A stretch of DNA of 64,000 bases. Source: Ignavibacteriales bacterium. GTDB lineage: Bacteria > Bacteroidota > Ignavibacteria > Ignavibacteriales > Ignavibacteriaceae. The notes below the pieces were generated by a model that was not told the origin of the DNA, did not search any database, and worked only from the letters and a program-made list of their open reading frames with translations. The position numbers and the translations under genes were made by a program. The first letter of the stretch is position 1. Each line of letters begins with the position of its first letter. Positions 54,084 to 62,396 of this stretch are shown piece by piece. The stretch covers positions 124,001-188,000 of the forward strand of contig JADJIA010000001.1 of assembly GCA_016707285.1 (NCBI GenBank). Direction: 5' to 3'.

Positions 54084-55084
54084 TGTCAAAAATAAAATTC
54101 GGAATTATCGGATTGGGTGGAATCTCACAGTTGATTCATCTCCCGGATCTCTTTAAAAACCGGGATGTGGAAATAGCTGCCATAGCAGACATCAATAAAA
54201 ACGCTCTTGATGAGGTTTCCACTAAATTTAAGATTGAAAAACAATTCACCGATTATCGAAAAATGTTGGAAACGGTTGATATCGATGCGGTACTGATTGC
54301 CACCCCCACCAAATCACACAAACAAATTGCACTCGATTGTGTGAATGCAGGAAAACATATTCTTGTTGAAAAACCACTGGCACGAACCCTTGAGGAAGCA
54401 CGAGAGATTACTGAAGCTGCAAAATCGAGAGATGTTCTTGCAATGGTTGGTATGAATATGAGATACCGTCCCGATATTATGCTTCTGAAAAGTATCGTTG
54501 GGGCCGGTGAACTTGGCAAACCTTTTTATGTAAAATGTTCATGGTTCAAATCGCAGTCAAGTTCTGCAAAATGGTTCACAAAAAAAGATGAATCGGGTGG
54601 TGGTGTAATATTTGATCTTGGAATTGTGTTGCTCGATCTCGCTCTCTGGTTCCTCGAATTCCCTGAAGTTCGATCAGTCTCAACACAAAATTTTAACATC
54701 AGAACAAAAAATGTTGAAGATTCCTCAATCAGTCTTATCAGAACAGAACCCGGGTCATTAATTTATATGGAGTCTTCCTGGGCAATATCATCCGAGAGGG
54801 ATACTTTCAATATTGAAATATATTGCGATAAAGGAAATGCGCTAATCAATCCACTCCGGGTAATTAAAAATATCGATGGACAAAGTCTCGAGTTAAAACC
54901 GATGATGAATGAAAATCGTAAAATCAATTTTGAAAAATCATACCAGAACGAACTGAATCATTTCATCGGTGCAATTAAAGGACTCAATCCACTCCTTTCC
55001 ACAGTTGAAGACTCTGCCTCAAGGCTAAAAATAATAGAAAACATGTATCTCTCAGCAAAATTGAATCAGGAGGTTCTTCTCTGA
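54083..55084 (+). CDS. Gfo/Idh/MocA family NAD(P)-dependent oxidoreductase
   Basis: 333 residues. Rossmann fingerprint GIIGLGGISQLIHLP (7-21), the DADVE-like region ADINKNALDEV, the ATPTKSHKQIALDCV segment and HILVEKPLARTLEEA with the catalytic Lys, then GMNMRYRPD. The substrate may be a sugar or inositol derivative; it cannot be told. Its ATG overlaps the dxs stop by one base, so it is probably translated with it. Confidence 0.9.
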   Translation: MSKIKFGIIGLGGISQLIHLPDLFKNRDVEIAAIADINKNALDEVSTKFKIEKQFTDYRKMLETVDIDAVLIATPTKSHKQIALDCVNAGKHILVEKPLARTLEEAREITEAAKSRDVLAMVGMNMRYRPDIMLLKSIVGAGELGKPFYVKCSWFKSQSSSAKWFTKKDESGGGVIFDLGIVLLDLALWFLEFPEVRSVSTQNFNIRTKNVEDSSISLIRTEPGSLIYMESSWAISSERDTFNIEIYCDKGNALINPLRVIKNIDGQSLELKPMMNENRKINFEKSYQNELNHFIGAIKGLNPLLSTVEDSASRLKIIENMYLSAKLNQEVLL

Positions 55085-55086
55085 GC

Positions 55087-55782
55087 ATGAAAACAAAAAT
55101 ATTAATTGTGGAAGATGAAAGAGATATTGTTGAGTTTCTTACATACAACCTGGAACTGGAAAACTTTACTGTTATCGCCGCCCACGACGGTGAAGAGGGG
55201 TTAAAAAAAATGTCCGAAAAACCGGATATTGTTCTTCTCGACATCATGATGCCAAAGATGGATGGTTATGAGGTTTGCCGCAGAATCAGAGAAAATAAAC
55301 AGACCGCAAAACTGCCCGTCATTTTTCTCACTGCAAAATCAAGTGAATATGATGAACTAAGAGGGCTTGATCTTGGAGCAAACGACTACATTCTAAAACC
55401 TGTCTCCCCTGCTAAATTAGTCGCAAAAGTTAAATCCACTCTTCGTAATGTCTCAAACATTGGTTCTGATGAAAATGAAACCTTAACAAATGTAAAGATG
55501 GGACCGATTGAAATTGACAGGGAAAAATATACAGTCTCCATCAACTCAACTGAGAAGGTTTTTCCAAGGAAAGAATTTGAACTTTTGTTCTACCTGATTA
55601 GTACCCCGGGAACGGTATATAACAGAGCCACTCTTTTAAGAGATGTTTGGGGTTCTGATGTTTTTGTTGTGGACAGAACCGTTGATGTACACATCAGAAA
55701 AATCAGAGAAAAACTCGATGAATATCAATACTTAATTGAGACCGTAAAAGGCGTCGGTTATCGCTTCAAAGAGATTGAATAA
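55087..55782 (+). CDS. OmpR/PhoB-family response regulator
   Basis: 231 residues. Receiver (1-120) with the acidic pair E9/D10, phospho-acceptor D52 (VLLDIMMPKMDGYEV), and ANDYILKPVSP; C-terminal winged helix (about 135-231) with RKEFELLFYLISTPGTVYNR and VDVHIRKIREKL. It should be phosphorylated by the kinase encoded by the overlapping gene. Two bases after the oxidoreductase stop. Confidence 0.95.
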   Translation: MKTKILIVEDERDIVEFLTYNLELENFTVIAAHDGEEGLKKMSEKPDIVLLDIMMPKMDGYEVCRRIRENKQTAKLPVIFLTAKSSEYDELRGLDLGANDYILKPVSPAKLVAKVKSTLRNVSNIGSDENETLTNVKMGPIEIDREKYTVSINSTEKVFPRKEFELLFYLISTPGTVYNRATLLRDVWGSDVFVVDRTVDVHIRKIREKLDEYQYLIETVKGVGYRFKEIE

Positions 55783-56791
55783 TCCTCTCTCAGCCGCTTC
55801 GAGGTATAGAAAGGAACTGTTCCTTTCTCTTTCTTCTTTTATCGTTATCTCGATAATATTTTATTCTTTAAATTCAAACCCGGTAATCTATATTTTCACA
55901 GGTTCGATCTGGTTGGTTGTTCTCTACTTTTACATCGGCAAACGAAGATATTCAGATCTCTCAGATATAAAAAAAACTCTACGCATAATTGCCTCTCGAG
56001 AAATGGAATTAACGAGTAACATCGAATTGGATAAGGGACTCGGAGACATTCAGGCAGAACTTAATGAGATGATCAAAAAAATAAATGACGATTTTATCTA
56101 TCTTAAAAAACTTGAGCAAACCAGAAGAGAATTTCTGGGGAATGTTTCGCATGAATTAAAAACACCTATTTTCGCTATAGGTGGTTATATCGAAACTTTG
56201 TTGAATGGAGCCATTTCAGATCCAAGAGTTAATATGCACTTTCTGCAAAAAGCCTATGATCACACTCAGAATCTCAGTAACCTGCTAAATGATCTGATTG
56301 ATATCTCTCTTATCGAATCAGGACAACTCAAGATGAGTTTTAGATATTTTAATTTGAGAAATTTCCTCGCTGAACTTGCCGAAGAATTTAATCCGACAAT
56401 CTCAGAGACACCCATTCAACTTGTTATCCAACCAGTAAGGAAGGGTTTGCAGATCTACGGTGACAAAACCCGATTCAGACAGGTTATGATCAATTTACTG
56501 CAAAATGCTGTCAAATACTCAACCGAAGGTTCTATCCAAATAATAGTTGAAGAGAACAGCGACGACTGCACCATCATGGTAAAAGATGAAGGAGTTGGAA
56601 TTCAGGAAGATGATCTCTCAAGAATTTTTGAAAGGTTTTATAGAGTGGATAAAGCCCGATCACGCGATGTGGGGGGAACCGGTTTGGGACTCGCCATTGT
56701 TAAACATATTTTAGAAGCTCACAATTCAAAAATAGAAGTTAAAAGCAAATATGGAGAGGGCTCAACCTTCTTCTTTAAGCTTGCCAAATAA
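55775..56791 (+). CDS. membrane sensor histidine kinase (PhoR-like)
   Basis: 338 residues starting at TTG 55775, overlapping the regulator stop by 8 bases; there is no earlier ATG and the two N-terminal transmembrane helices (about 15-33 and 38-54) need this start. A short linker (55-115) precedes HisKA with the phospho-acceptor His126 in NVSHELKTPIF, followed by HATPase boxes NLLQNAVKYS, DEGVGIQ, IFERFYRVDKARSR and GTGLGLAI. No periplasmic sensor domain of any size is present. It pairs with the upstream regulator. Confidence 0.93.
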   Translation: MNNPLSAASRYRKELFLSLSSFIVISIIFYSLNSNPVIYIFTGSIWLVVLYFYIGKRRYSDLSDIKKTLRIIASREMELTSNIELDKGLGDIQAELNEMIKKINDDFIYLKKLEQTRREFLGNVSHELKTPIFAIGGYIETLLNGAISDPRVNMHFLQKAYDHTQNLSNLLNDLIDISLIESGQLKMSFRYFNLRNFLAELAEEFNPTISETPIQLVIQPVRKGLQIYGDKTRFRQVMINLLQNAVKYSTEGSIQIIVEENSDDCTIMVKDEGVGIQEDDLSRIFERFYRVDKARSRDVGGTGLGLAIVKHILEAHNSKIEVKSKYGEGSTFFFKLAK

Positions 56792-56799
56792 ATTATATT

Positions 56800-58149
56800 A
56801 TGTCATTTTATTTCGATACACAAACAGATATTACAGAGATTAATTCACATTGTTATCCAAACGGGATCTCATCCAAATATTATAAATTGAGCATCCCCGG
56901 GGTCTCACTGATTCCCTCTATCCACTTCGACAATGATGACTTCTTTTATCTTCGTTTCCCGGAGAAATTAATTGAAATTGTGGCATTTGGTAAACTTAAA
57001 ACCTTTTCAGTAAATAACTACCACGAACTCGGCAGTTTTAAATTATCATTTGATTTCCCGCCCAATGATGCAAAATATGAAAAATTACCCGATTATTTTT
57101 CGTACATCTCTTTTCCCTTTAACTCCTCTCAAGGGATTCCTTATTCAAGTTGGGTAATTCCCGAAGTGGTTATTAAAACGGTTGGTGAAAAATGTCTGAT
57201 TCGCATCAATTCAACGGATGAAAATTATAATTTCGACTTAAAAATTCATGAGTTGGTTAGCCGGCTTGGTCTTCATACTGTAACCGGAACTAAAAGTCTC
57301 CCTTCAGGAGGAGTAACCATTACATCTGTTGAAGATGAATCAATTGCTGAATTTTCCGAAAAAGTAGTTAAAATGAAGTCACAAATCACTTCGGGGGTTT
57401 TAACCAAGGGAGTCGTCTCTCGACAACGGGTAATCAGATTTGAAGGAAAATTTGACTTTCACAGTGCTATCGACACTTTAGCTGAAAAATATCCTGAATG
57501 TACAATATTGCTGACAAACTATCCAAACAAATTATTTTTAGCAGCCACTCCGGAGACTCTGTTCAGACTTGACGGGTGTAATCTCGTGACGGAGGCTGTG
57601 GCAGGTTCAATTCAGTCTTCTGAAAAAACTTCTGAACAACTAACAAGAGAAAATGAGCTTTTACACTCGGCAAAAAATCTTGAAGAGCATTTTATTGTGA
57701 GAGATTTTATCGTCAATAATTTAAAACTGATCGCTCGCGAAGTTTCGTTTGATCACAAACCCGTTACAAGAAAATTAAAAAATGTTACCCATCTTGTAAG
57801 CAGGGTTTCTGCAAGATTGCCCGGGAATACTTCTCCGGTTGAATTAATCAAACTCCTCTTCCCTACTCCTGCACTTTGCGGAAGCCCTAAATTAGAGGCT
57901 GCAACAATAATAAATGAGATCGAGGGACACCCGAGGGACCTTTATGGCGGCGTGTTTGGATATATCACTGCAGGTGGATTATCCGAGTATTTTGTCTCGA
58001 TTCGTTGTGGGTTTTTGCTCGATAACGAGGCTGTATTATATGCCGGTGGCGGGATAGTTGCCAACTCGGACCCAACTGAAGAATTTGCTGAAACAGAAAT
58101 TAAATTTACACCGCTATATTCCCTCTTTACAGATGAATTACAACATTAA
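56800..58149 (+). CDS. menF: isochorismate synthase
   Basis: 449 residues of the chorismate-utilising (anthranilate synthase component I-like) family. The C-terminal catalytic domain includes LFLAATPETLFRLDGCNLVTEAVAGS, ELLHSAKNLEEHFIV, HLVSRVSARL, PTPALCGSPK and PRDLYGGVFGYI, then the metal-binding FAETEIKFTPL. It turns chorismate into isochorismate for MenD, whose gene overlaps the end by 17 bases. The N-terminal half is divergent, as usual. Confidence 0.92.
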   Translation: MSFYFDTQTDITEINSHCYPNGISSKYYKLSIPGVSLIPSIHFDNDDFFYLRFPEKLIEIVAFGKLKTFSVNNYHELGSFKLSFDFPPNDAKYEKLPDYFSYISFPFNSSQGIPYSSWVIPEVVIKTVGEKCLIRINSTDENYNFDLKIHELVSRLGLHTVTGTKSLPSGGVTITSVEDESIAEFSEKVVKMKSQITSGVLTKGVVSRQRVIRFEGKFDFHSAIDTLAEKYPECTILLTNYPNKLFLAATPETLFRLDGCNLVTEAVAGSIQSSEKTSEQLTRENELLHSAKNLEEHFIVRDFIVNNLKLIAREVSFDHKPVTRKLKNVTHLVSRVSARLPGNTSPVELIKLLFPTPALCGSPKLEAATIINEIEGHPRDLYGGVFGYITAGGLSEYFVSIRCGFLLDNEAVLYAGGGIVANSDPTEEFAETEIKFTPLYSLFTDELQH

Positions 58150-59884
58150 TTTCCTCGTCTCCGAACTTCTTGTAGAGACTCTCGAAAAACTTGGTCTGAA
58201 GTATGTGTGCCTCTCTCCCGGATCGAGAAACACACCAATCACACTCGCTTTTGCGAGAAATGAAAGCATCGGGAAAAAAGTCTTCATCGACGAAAGATCT
58301 TCCGCATTTTTTGCCTTGGGAATGGCAAAAGCAACAGGATCACCCGTAGCAGTGGTGTGCACTTCCGGAACGGCTGCTGCCGAAATCTACCCGGCAATTG
58401 TGGAAGCTTACACAGCACAAATCCCTTTAATCGTGATTACCGCTGACAGACCCGAATATCTGAAAAACACCGGTTCAAATCAGACAATCAATCAAACAAA
58501 CATCTATTCGGCAAATTGTGACCATTTTTTTGATCCCGGATTGCCGGAAACTTCTTTGTTTTATCTTCAAGGCATCGTGGAAATGACCAAAAATGCGTTT
58601 TTGAGTACCCTCTCTCCATCCAAAGGACCGGTGCATATCAATCTTCCTTTTGAGAAACCACTTGAACCTTCGTCATATAATTGTGAAGTAACAAAGAGTG
58701 AACTTAATTCGCTCCACTCATTAGTTAATTTTTCAGTCGATCTTAAATCTGACAGAATTAACGATGAGCACAAAACAGTTAATCAAATCGGGTTACTTCC
58801 CAATGATAAAGTTTTGATAATCCTCGCAAACAAACACTATGATGTAGAATTTTTGGAAAAAACAGCACATTTTTCGGGGGATCAAAACATCCCTGTTTGT
58901 CTCGAGGCAACGCTGAATGTCAGAGCTTCTTTGAAGGAGAAATTCATTCAGAATCTTGGGAATATGCTTCAATCGCAAAAATTTGTTGATCAATTTAATC
59001 CTGATAAAATAATTATCTTTGGAAGGAATCCGGTCTCAAAAAACCTTGAAAGATATTTGAATCGTTGTAAAGTCTCCCTGTTTGTGGTCAACACTAAAGG
59101 AGAAAATTTTGGAAAAGCTTCATCCAACAAAACGGTGCTTAAAATGGATGAAAATGAATTCATCGGGACGCTGCTTACACTTGAAAAAAATTTTTCGAAG
59201 CTCAGAATTGATTTTAATCAGATGATTCAAAAATCTGATGAAATTTACAGTAAAGAATTGATTGCTTCTTTTAAGAAAGAATCTCTCGATTCTGAAGTTG
59301 AAGCAATGGCATTATTGGCATCCATGGTTTCCGATAACCCCGATATCCCGGTTTTTATATCAAACAGTTTACCAATTCGCGATTTCGATTTTCTTAAACA
59401 GTTTTTTCCAAATCCTGTTTATTCTAATCGCGGTGCAAGTGGAATAGATGGAATAATCTCCACTTCCGCAGGTATGGCAACTGCATATAAAACAACCGCT
59501 CTTTTGGTCATTGGAGACCTGTCATTCCATTACGACAGTAATGCATTACAGTTTATAAAAAAACATCAAATTCCTTTATTGATTATCCTGATAAACAACA
59601 GCGGAGGCAGTATCTTTGAATACCTGCCGATATATTCTGAAAGTGAAGAATTCGACACATATTTTAAAGCAGAAACAGAGATCGATTTTGGCAGTCTCGT
59701 GAAAGCTTATGGTTTGAAATATTATGATGTTGATTCTGTTTTGAGTTTTAAAAATTGTATCAATAATTTTTTTGACAAACCTGAACCAACTGTGCTCGAA
59801 CTTAAATTCGATTCCACTAATTCGAGAGAAAAAAAGGATGGAATTAAGGATGAAATACGGGCTGTCTTTGAAAAGAATCTGTAA
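58133..59884 (+). CDS. menD: 2-succinyl-5-enolpyruvyl-6-hydroxy-3-cyclohexene-1-carboxylate synthase
   Basis: 583 residues from ATG 58133; the frame upstream lies inside menF and is not used. ThDP-enzyme landmarks: CLSPGSRNTPITLAFAR, FIDERSSAFFALGMAKATG, VCTSGTAAAEIYPAIVEA, SNRGASGIDGIISTSAGMA, the diphosphate motif GDLSFHYDSNAL and NNSGGSIFEYLP. It condenses 2-oxoglutarate with isochorismate in menaquinone synthesis. No menB, menC, menE or menH follows in the window, so the pathway is split. Confidence 0.95.
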   Translation: MNYNINFLVSELLVETLEKLGLKYVCLSPGSRNTPITLAFARNESIGKKVFIDERSSAFFALGMAKATGSPVAVVCTSGTAAAEIYPAIVEAYTAQIPLIVITADRPEYLKNTGSNQTINQTNIYSANCDHFFDPGLPETSLFYLQGIVEMTKNAFLSTLSPSKGPVHINLPFEKPLEPSSYNCEVTKSELNSLHSLVNFSVDLKSDRINDEHKTVNQIGLLPNDKVLIILANKHYDVEFLEKTAHFSGDQNIPVCLEATLNVRASLKEKFIQNLGNMLQSQKFVDQFNPDKIIIFGRNPVSKNLERYLNRCKVSLFVVNTKGENFGKASSNKTVLKMDENEFIGTLLTLEKNFSKLRIDFNQMIQKSDEIYSKELIASFKKESLDSEVEAMALLASMVSDNPDIPVFISNSLPIRDFDFLKQFFPNPVYSNRGASGIDGIISTSAGMATAYKTTALLVIGDLSFHYDSNALQFIKKHQIPLLIILINNSGGSIFEYLPIYSESEEFDTYFKAETEIDFGSLVKAYGLKYYDVDSVLSFKNCINNFFDKPEPTVLELKFDSTNSREKKDGIKDEIRAVFEKNL

Positions 59885-60025
59885 AATTTCTGACCCCTTC
59901 CTGAAATTTCATATCTGTCTCAAATTGTCGATAAATTGAACCTATTTAGATAAGCCATTGTTTTAATTTTTAATCACATCCAAAAGGGCTGCGATTTTTC
60001 AATCATAAAACAGGAGCTTTAGACT

Positions 60026-60334
60026 ATGTATTGCCCCGTATGTAAAGACACAAAACTTGTAATTTCCAATAGACAGGAAGTTGAAATTGACTATTGCCCC
60101 GATTGCCGAGGAGTCTGGCTCGATCGTGGTGAACTGGATAAAATAATAGAGAGATCAACAAAAAGTTTCTCGTCCCCCAGGGACGATGACCGCCGGGAGC
60201 CATACCGCGAAAAAGACGATGATCGTCGTGATTTAAATCGTGACAGCTTCCGGGAAAAAGATGGTTATTATCGCGATAACGAATACAAGAAGAAAAAACG
60301 AGGCGGTTTCCTCGAAGATATTTTTGATTTCTAA
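60026..60334 (+). CDS. small zf-TFIIB-type zinc ribbon protein
   Basis: 102 residues. Two CxxC pairs, CPVCKDTKL (C3, C6) and CPDCRGVWLDRGELDKII (C25, C28), form the transcription-factor-IIB-like zinc ribbon of PF13453-type proteins. The C-terminal half is highly charged and Arg/Asp-rich low complexity (DDDRREPYREKDDDRRD), ending in KKKRGGFLEDIFDF. Such proteins are common and poorly understood. A strong terminator follows. Upstream (59885-60025) no gene is seen. Confidence 0.88.
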   Translation: MYCPVCKDTKLVISNRQEVEIDYCPDCRGVWLDRGELDKIIERSTKSFSSPRDDDRREPYREKDDDRRDLNRDSFREKDGYYRDNEYKKKKRGGFLEDIFDF

Positions 60335-60354
60335 GAGGTTATTAATGAAGTTTG

Positions 60355-60385
60355 GGAGAGAGGCATTTTTACCTCTCTCCTCGAT
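60355..60385 (+). terminator. Rho-independent terminator
   Basis: Stem GGAGAGAGG / CCTCTCTCC with loop CATTTTTA, then a T-rich tract; it lies between the convergent zinc-ribbon and acyltransferase-like genes. Confidence 0.85.
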
Positions 60386-60393
60386 TTTAATTA

Positions 60394-61515
60394 TTAAATT
60401 TTAATAAATATTTTATATCTGTAGAGAACCCACAAAATTGCCAGCCAGAATGTGATAAACAAAATTGCAAATGCCAGAGATGCATTGTATGGGTCAAGAT
60501 ATGGCAACAAAAACATTTTATAAATATATTCTTTTGAACTCATCTCTACCCCGTCGGGGCCTGCTATCTTAATCATACCCATTATTTTTGCCATTAATCC
60601 CGATCCGGCAAAAACCGTAATTGCATTCATCCCGTAAACGACAAACGGTTTCGCCCACTTTTTATAACCCTGAACATCAACGATCCAATAACAGAACCCA
60701 AAAAAGATGAGAGCCACACCTGCTGTATAAACTACATAAGAGCTGCTCCATAATCCTTTATTCAGCGGGAAAAAGATGCTCCAAATCGAACCAAGGAATA
60801 TAAAAAACGCTCCGGCGGAAAATATCCACGACACTTTTTCAGCGTCACTTAACTTTGTTCTTATAAAATGACCGAGTAATACACCGCTTAGACAGGTGGA
60901 TATTGCAGGCATGGTTGAAAGAACTCCTTCGGGATCCCATGTTTTTGATACCTTCCACATGTGCCCCGACAATAACTGGTTGTCAAGCCACGCTGCCAGA
61001 TTTTTTCCGACCTCGTAATTAGCCTCTCCAACTCCCGGAACGGGAATTACGCCCATAAGGAACCAATAGAACAACAACAACCCACCCGTAATATATATTT
61101 GGGCTTTCATTGAAGTTTTTAAGAAGATTAGAGATGTGAAAAAATAGACAACCGCAATCCGTTGCAGAACCCCCGGTATCCGTATTTCAGAAAAATCAAA
61201 TCCCGGAAATCCATTTAAGAACAAACCAACAAGAAAAATAATAGCTGCCCTCCTGAAAATATTAAGAATCAAGGCGGTTTGATTATCGCCCCGCTCTTTT
61301 CTTTTTGTAAGTGAGAGGGTAACAGCTACACCCACAATAAAAAGAAAAAATGGAAATATCCAATCTGTGGGAGTGCATCCGTGCCATTCAGCGTGTTTAA
61401 GAGGAGCATAAATGTTGCTCCACGACCCGGGATTATTAACCATAATCATTCCGGCTATGGTTATTCCCCTGAATATATCCAGAGATTCAAGCCGGCTGCT
61501 TTTCTTTTCTTCCAT
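60394..61515 (-). CDS. DUF5009/HGSNAT-like membrane acyltransferase
   Basis: 373 residues with about ten transmembrane helices. Starts RLESLDIFRGITIAGMIMV; the first loop has APLKHAEWHGCTPTDWIFP with the presumed acetyl-accepting His, followed by FFLFIVGVAVTLSL. Related to human heparan-alpha-glucosaminide N-acetyltransferase and bacterial NagX-type proteins, which move acetyl groups across the membrane to a sugar. The substrate here is unknown; cell-wall or amino-sugar use is inference. Confidence 0.88.
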   Translation of the reverse strand: MEEKKSSRLESLDIFRGITIAGMIMVNNPGSWSNIYAPLKHAEWHGCTPTDWIFPFFLFIVGVAVTLSLTKRKERGDNQTALILNIFRRAAIIFLVGLFLNGFPGFDFSEIRIPGVLQRIAVVYFFTSLIFLKTSMKAQIYITGGLLLFYWFLMGVIPVPGVGEANYEVGKNLAAWLDNQLLSGHMWKVSKTWDPEGVLSTMPAISTCLSGVLLGHFIRTKLSDAEKVSWIFSAGAFFIFLGSIWSIFFPLNKGLWSSSYVVYTAGVALIFFGFCYWIVDVQGYKKWAKPFVVYGMNAITVFAGSGLMAKIMGMIKIAGPDGVEMSSKEYIYKMFLLPYLDPYNASLAFAILFITFWLAILWVLYRYKIFIKI

Positions 61516-61604
61516 GTTTTAAGGTCCGTTTAATCAATTAACTTTTTGCTCATTAGCTCTAACTTTTGCAAATTTAGAGTTTATATTTAAAATATTCCGG
61601 ATTA

Positions 61605-61862
61605 ATGAAATATCTAAAAAAACTTTACAATTGGATGCTCCACTGGGCAGAAACACCCTATGGACCAATAGCCCTCTTCTTGCTTGCATTTGCAGAATCA
61701 TCATTTTTTCCCATTCCCCCTGATGCTCTTTTAATTGCTCTTGTTTTGGGAGCAAAAGCAAAGGCTTTTAAGTTCGCACTTAACTGCACCATTGGATCAG
61801 TGCTCTGGTGGAATCGCCGGTTACCTAATAGGATATTTTGTCTGGTGGTCATCACCCGGTGA
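61605..61862 (+). CDS. YqaA-family (SNARE-associated/DedA-like) membrane protein, N-terminal part (frameshifted)
   Basis: The first 67 residues (LYNWMLHWAETPYGPIALFL, FAESSFFPIPPDALLIALVL, KAFKFALNCTIGSVL) are those of YqaA-type DedA proteins. After GSVL the frame reads WWNRRLPNRIFCL and soon stops, while the expected GGIAGYLIGYF is in another frame, reached by skipping T61806. The protein would be a small inner-membrane transporter or scramblase relative. One base too many explains the break. Confidence 0.8.
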   Translation: MKYLKKLYNWMLHWAETPYGPIALFLLAFAESSFFPIPPDALLIALVLGAKAKAFKFALNCTIGSVLWWNRRLPNRIFCLVVITR

Positions 61863-62220
61863 ATTCTCCGGTCTTGCCAATTTCTTTTTCTCCTATATTC
61901 CAAGTTTTACACACGAACTTTTTTACGATATTAAAAAGATGTTTGATCTTTATAATTTCTGGATCGTGTTTACTGCCGGGTTTACTCCAATCCCCTATAA
62001 AGTGTTCACAATTGCCGCCGGAGCATTTGATGTAAACTTTGTTATGTTTATGATTGCATCCATCGTCAGCCGTGGTGCAAGATTTTTTCTTGTCGCAACC
62101 CTGCTCTGGAAATTTGGCGAACCAATCAAAGCATTTATCGATAAATATTTTGATTGGCTGGCTATCGGTTTTACACTTCTCCTCATTGGTGGATTTGTTG
62201 TAATAAAATTGATTTTATAA
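61807..62220 (+). CDS. YqaA-family membrane protein, C-terminal part (continuation after frameshift)
   Basis: 137 residues in the +1 frame relative to the first part: GGIAGYLIGYFVWWSSPG, FYDIKKMFDLYNFWIVFTAGFTPIPYKVFTIAAGAF (positions about 25-80) and two more helices ending WLAIGFTLLLIGGFVVIKLIL. FTPIPYKVFTIAAG is the conserved DedA-type re-entrant segment. It has no start codon of its own that gives this sequence. Together with 61605 it would be about 204 residues, the normal YqaA length. Confidence 0.82.
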   Translation, partial: GGIAGYLIGYFVWWSSPGEFSGLANFFFSYIPSFTHELFYDIKKMFDLYNFWIVFTAGFTPIPYKVFTIAAGAFDVNFVMFMIASIVSRGARFFLVATLLWKFGEPIKAFIDKYFDWLAIGFTLLLIGGFVVIKLIL

Positions 62221-62299
62221 CAGGTTAATTTACAGAAACCTGCGCTTAAACCACATATTATTGGCTTTAATTTTTACTTGAATGTGAAATTTTTATTTC

Positions 62300-62331
62300 G
62301 CTACTCCGATACTTTGCTACTCTGATACTTT
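62300..62331. repeat. two tandem copies of a 16-bp unit (8-bp periodicity)
   Basis: GCTACTCCGATACTTT is followed directly by GCTACTCTGATACTTT, differing at one base. The 16-mer itself divides into two similar 8-mers. It lies in the 176-base gap downstream of the YqaA gene and resembles the tracts at 25144 and 42145 in period. Confidence 0.7.
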
Positions 62332-62343
62332 AAAATAAAAAAA

Positions 62344-62370
62344 GACTCCCTCTTTCGAAGGAGTCCCTTG
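62344..62370 (-). terminator. Rho-independent terminator for the minus-strand T9SS cargo gene
   Basis: Stem GACTCC / GGAGTC around CTCTTTCGAA, with a run of T on the minus strand. It lies about 30 bases beyond the stop at 62397. Confidence 0.8.
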
Positions 62371-62396
62371 GTCGAAGTATTGTTGAAAAGAGGAAA

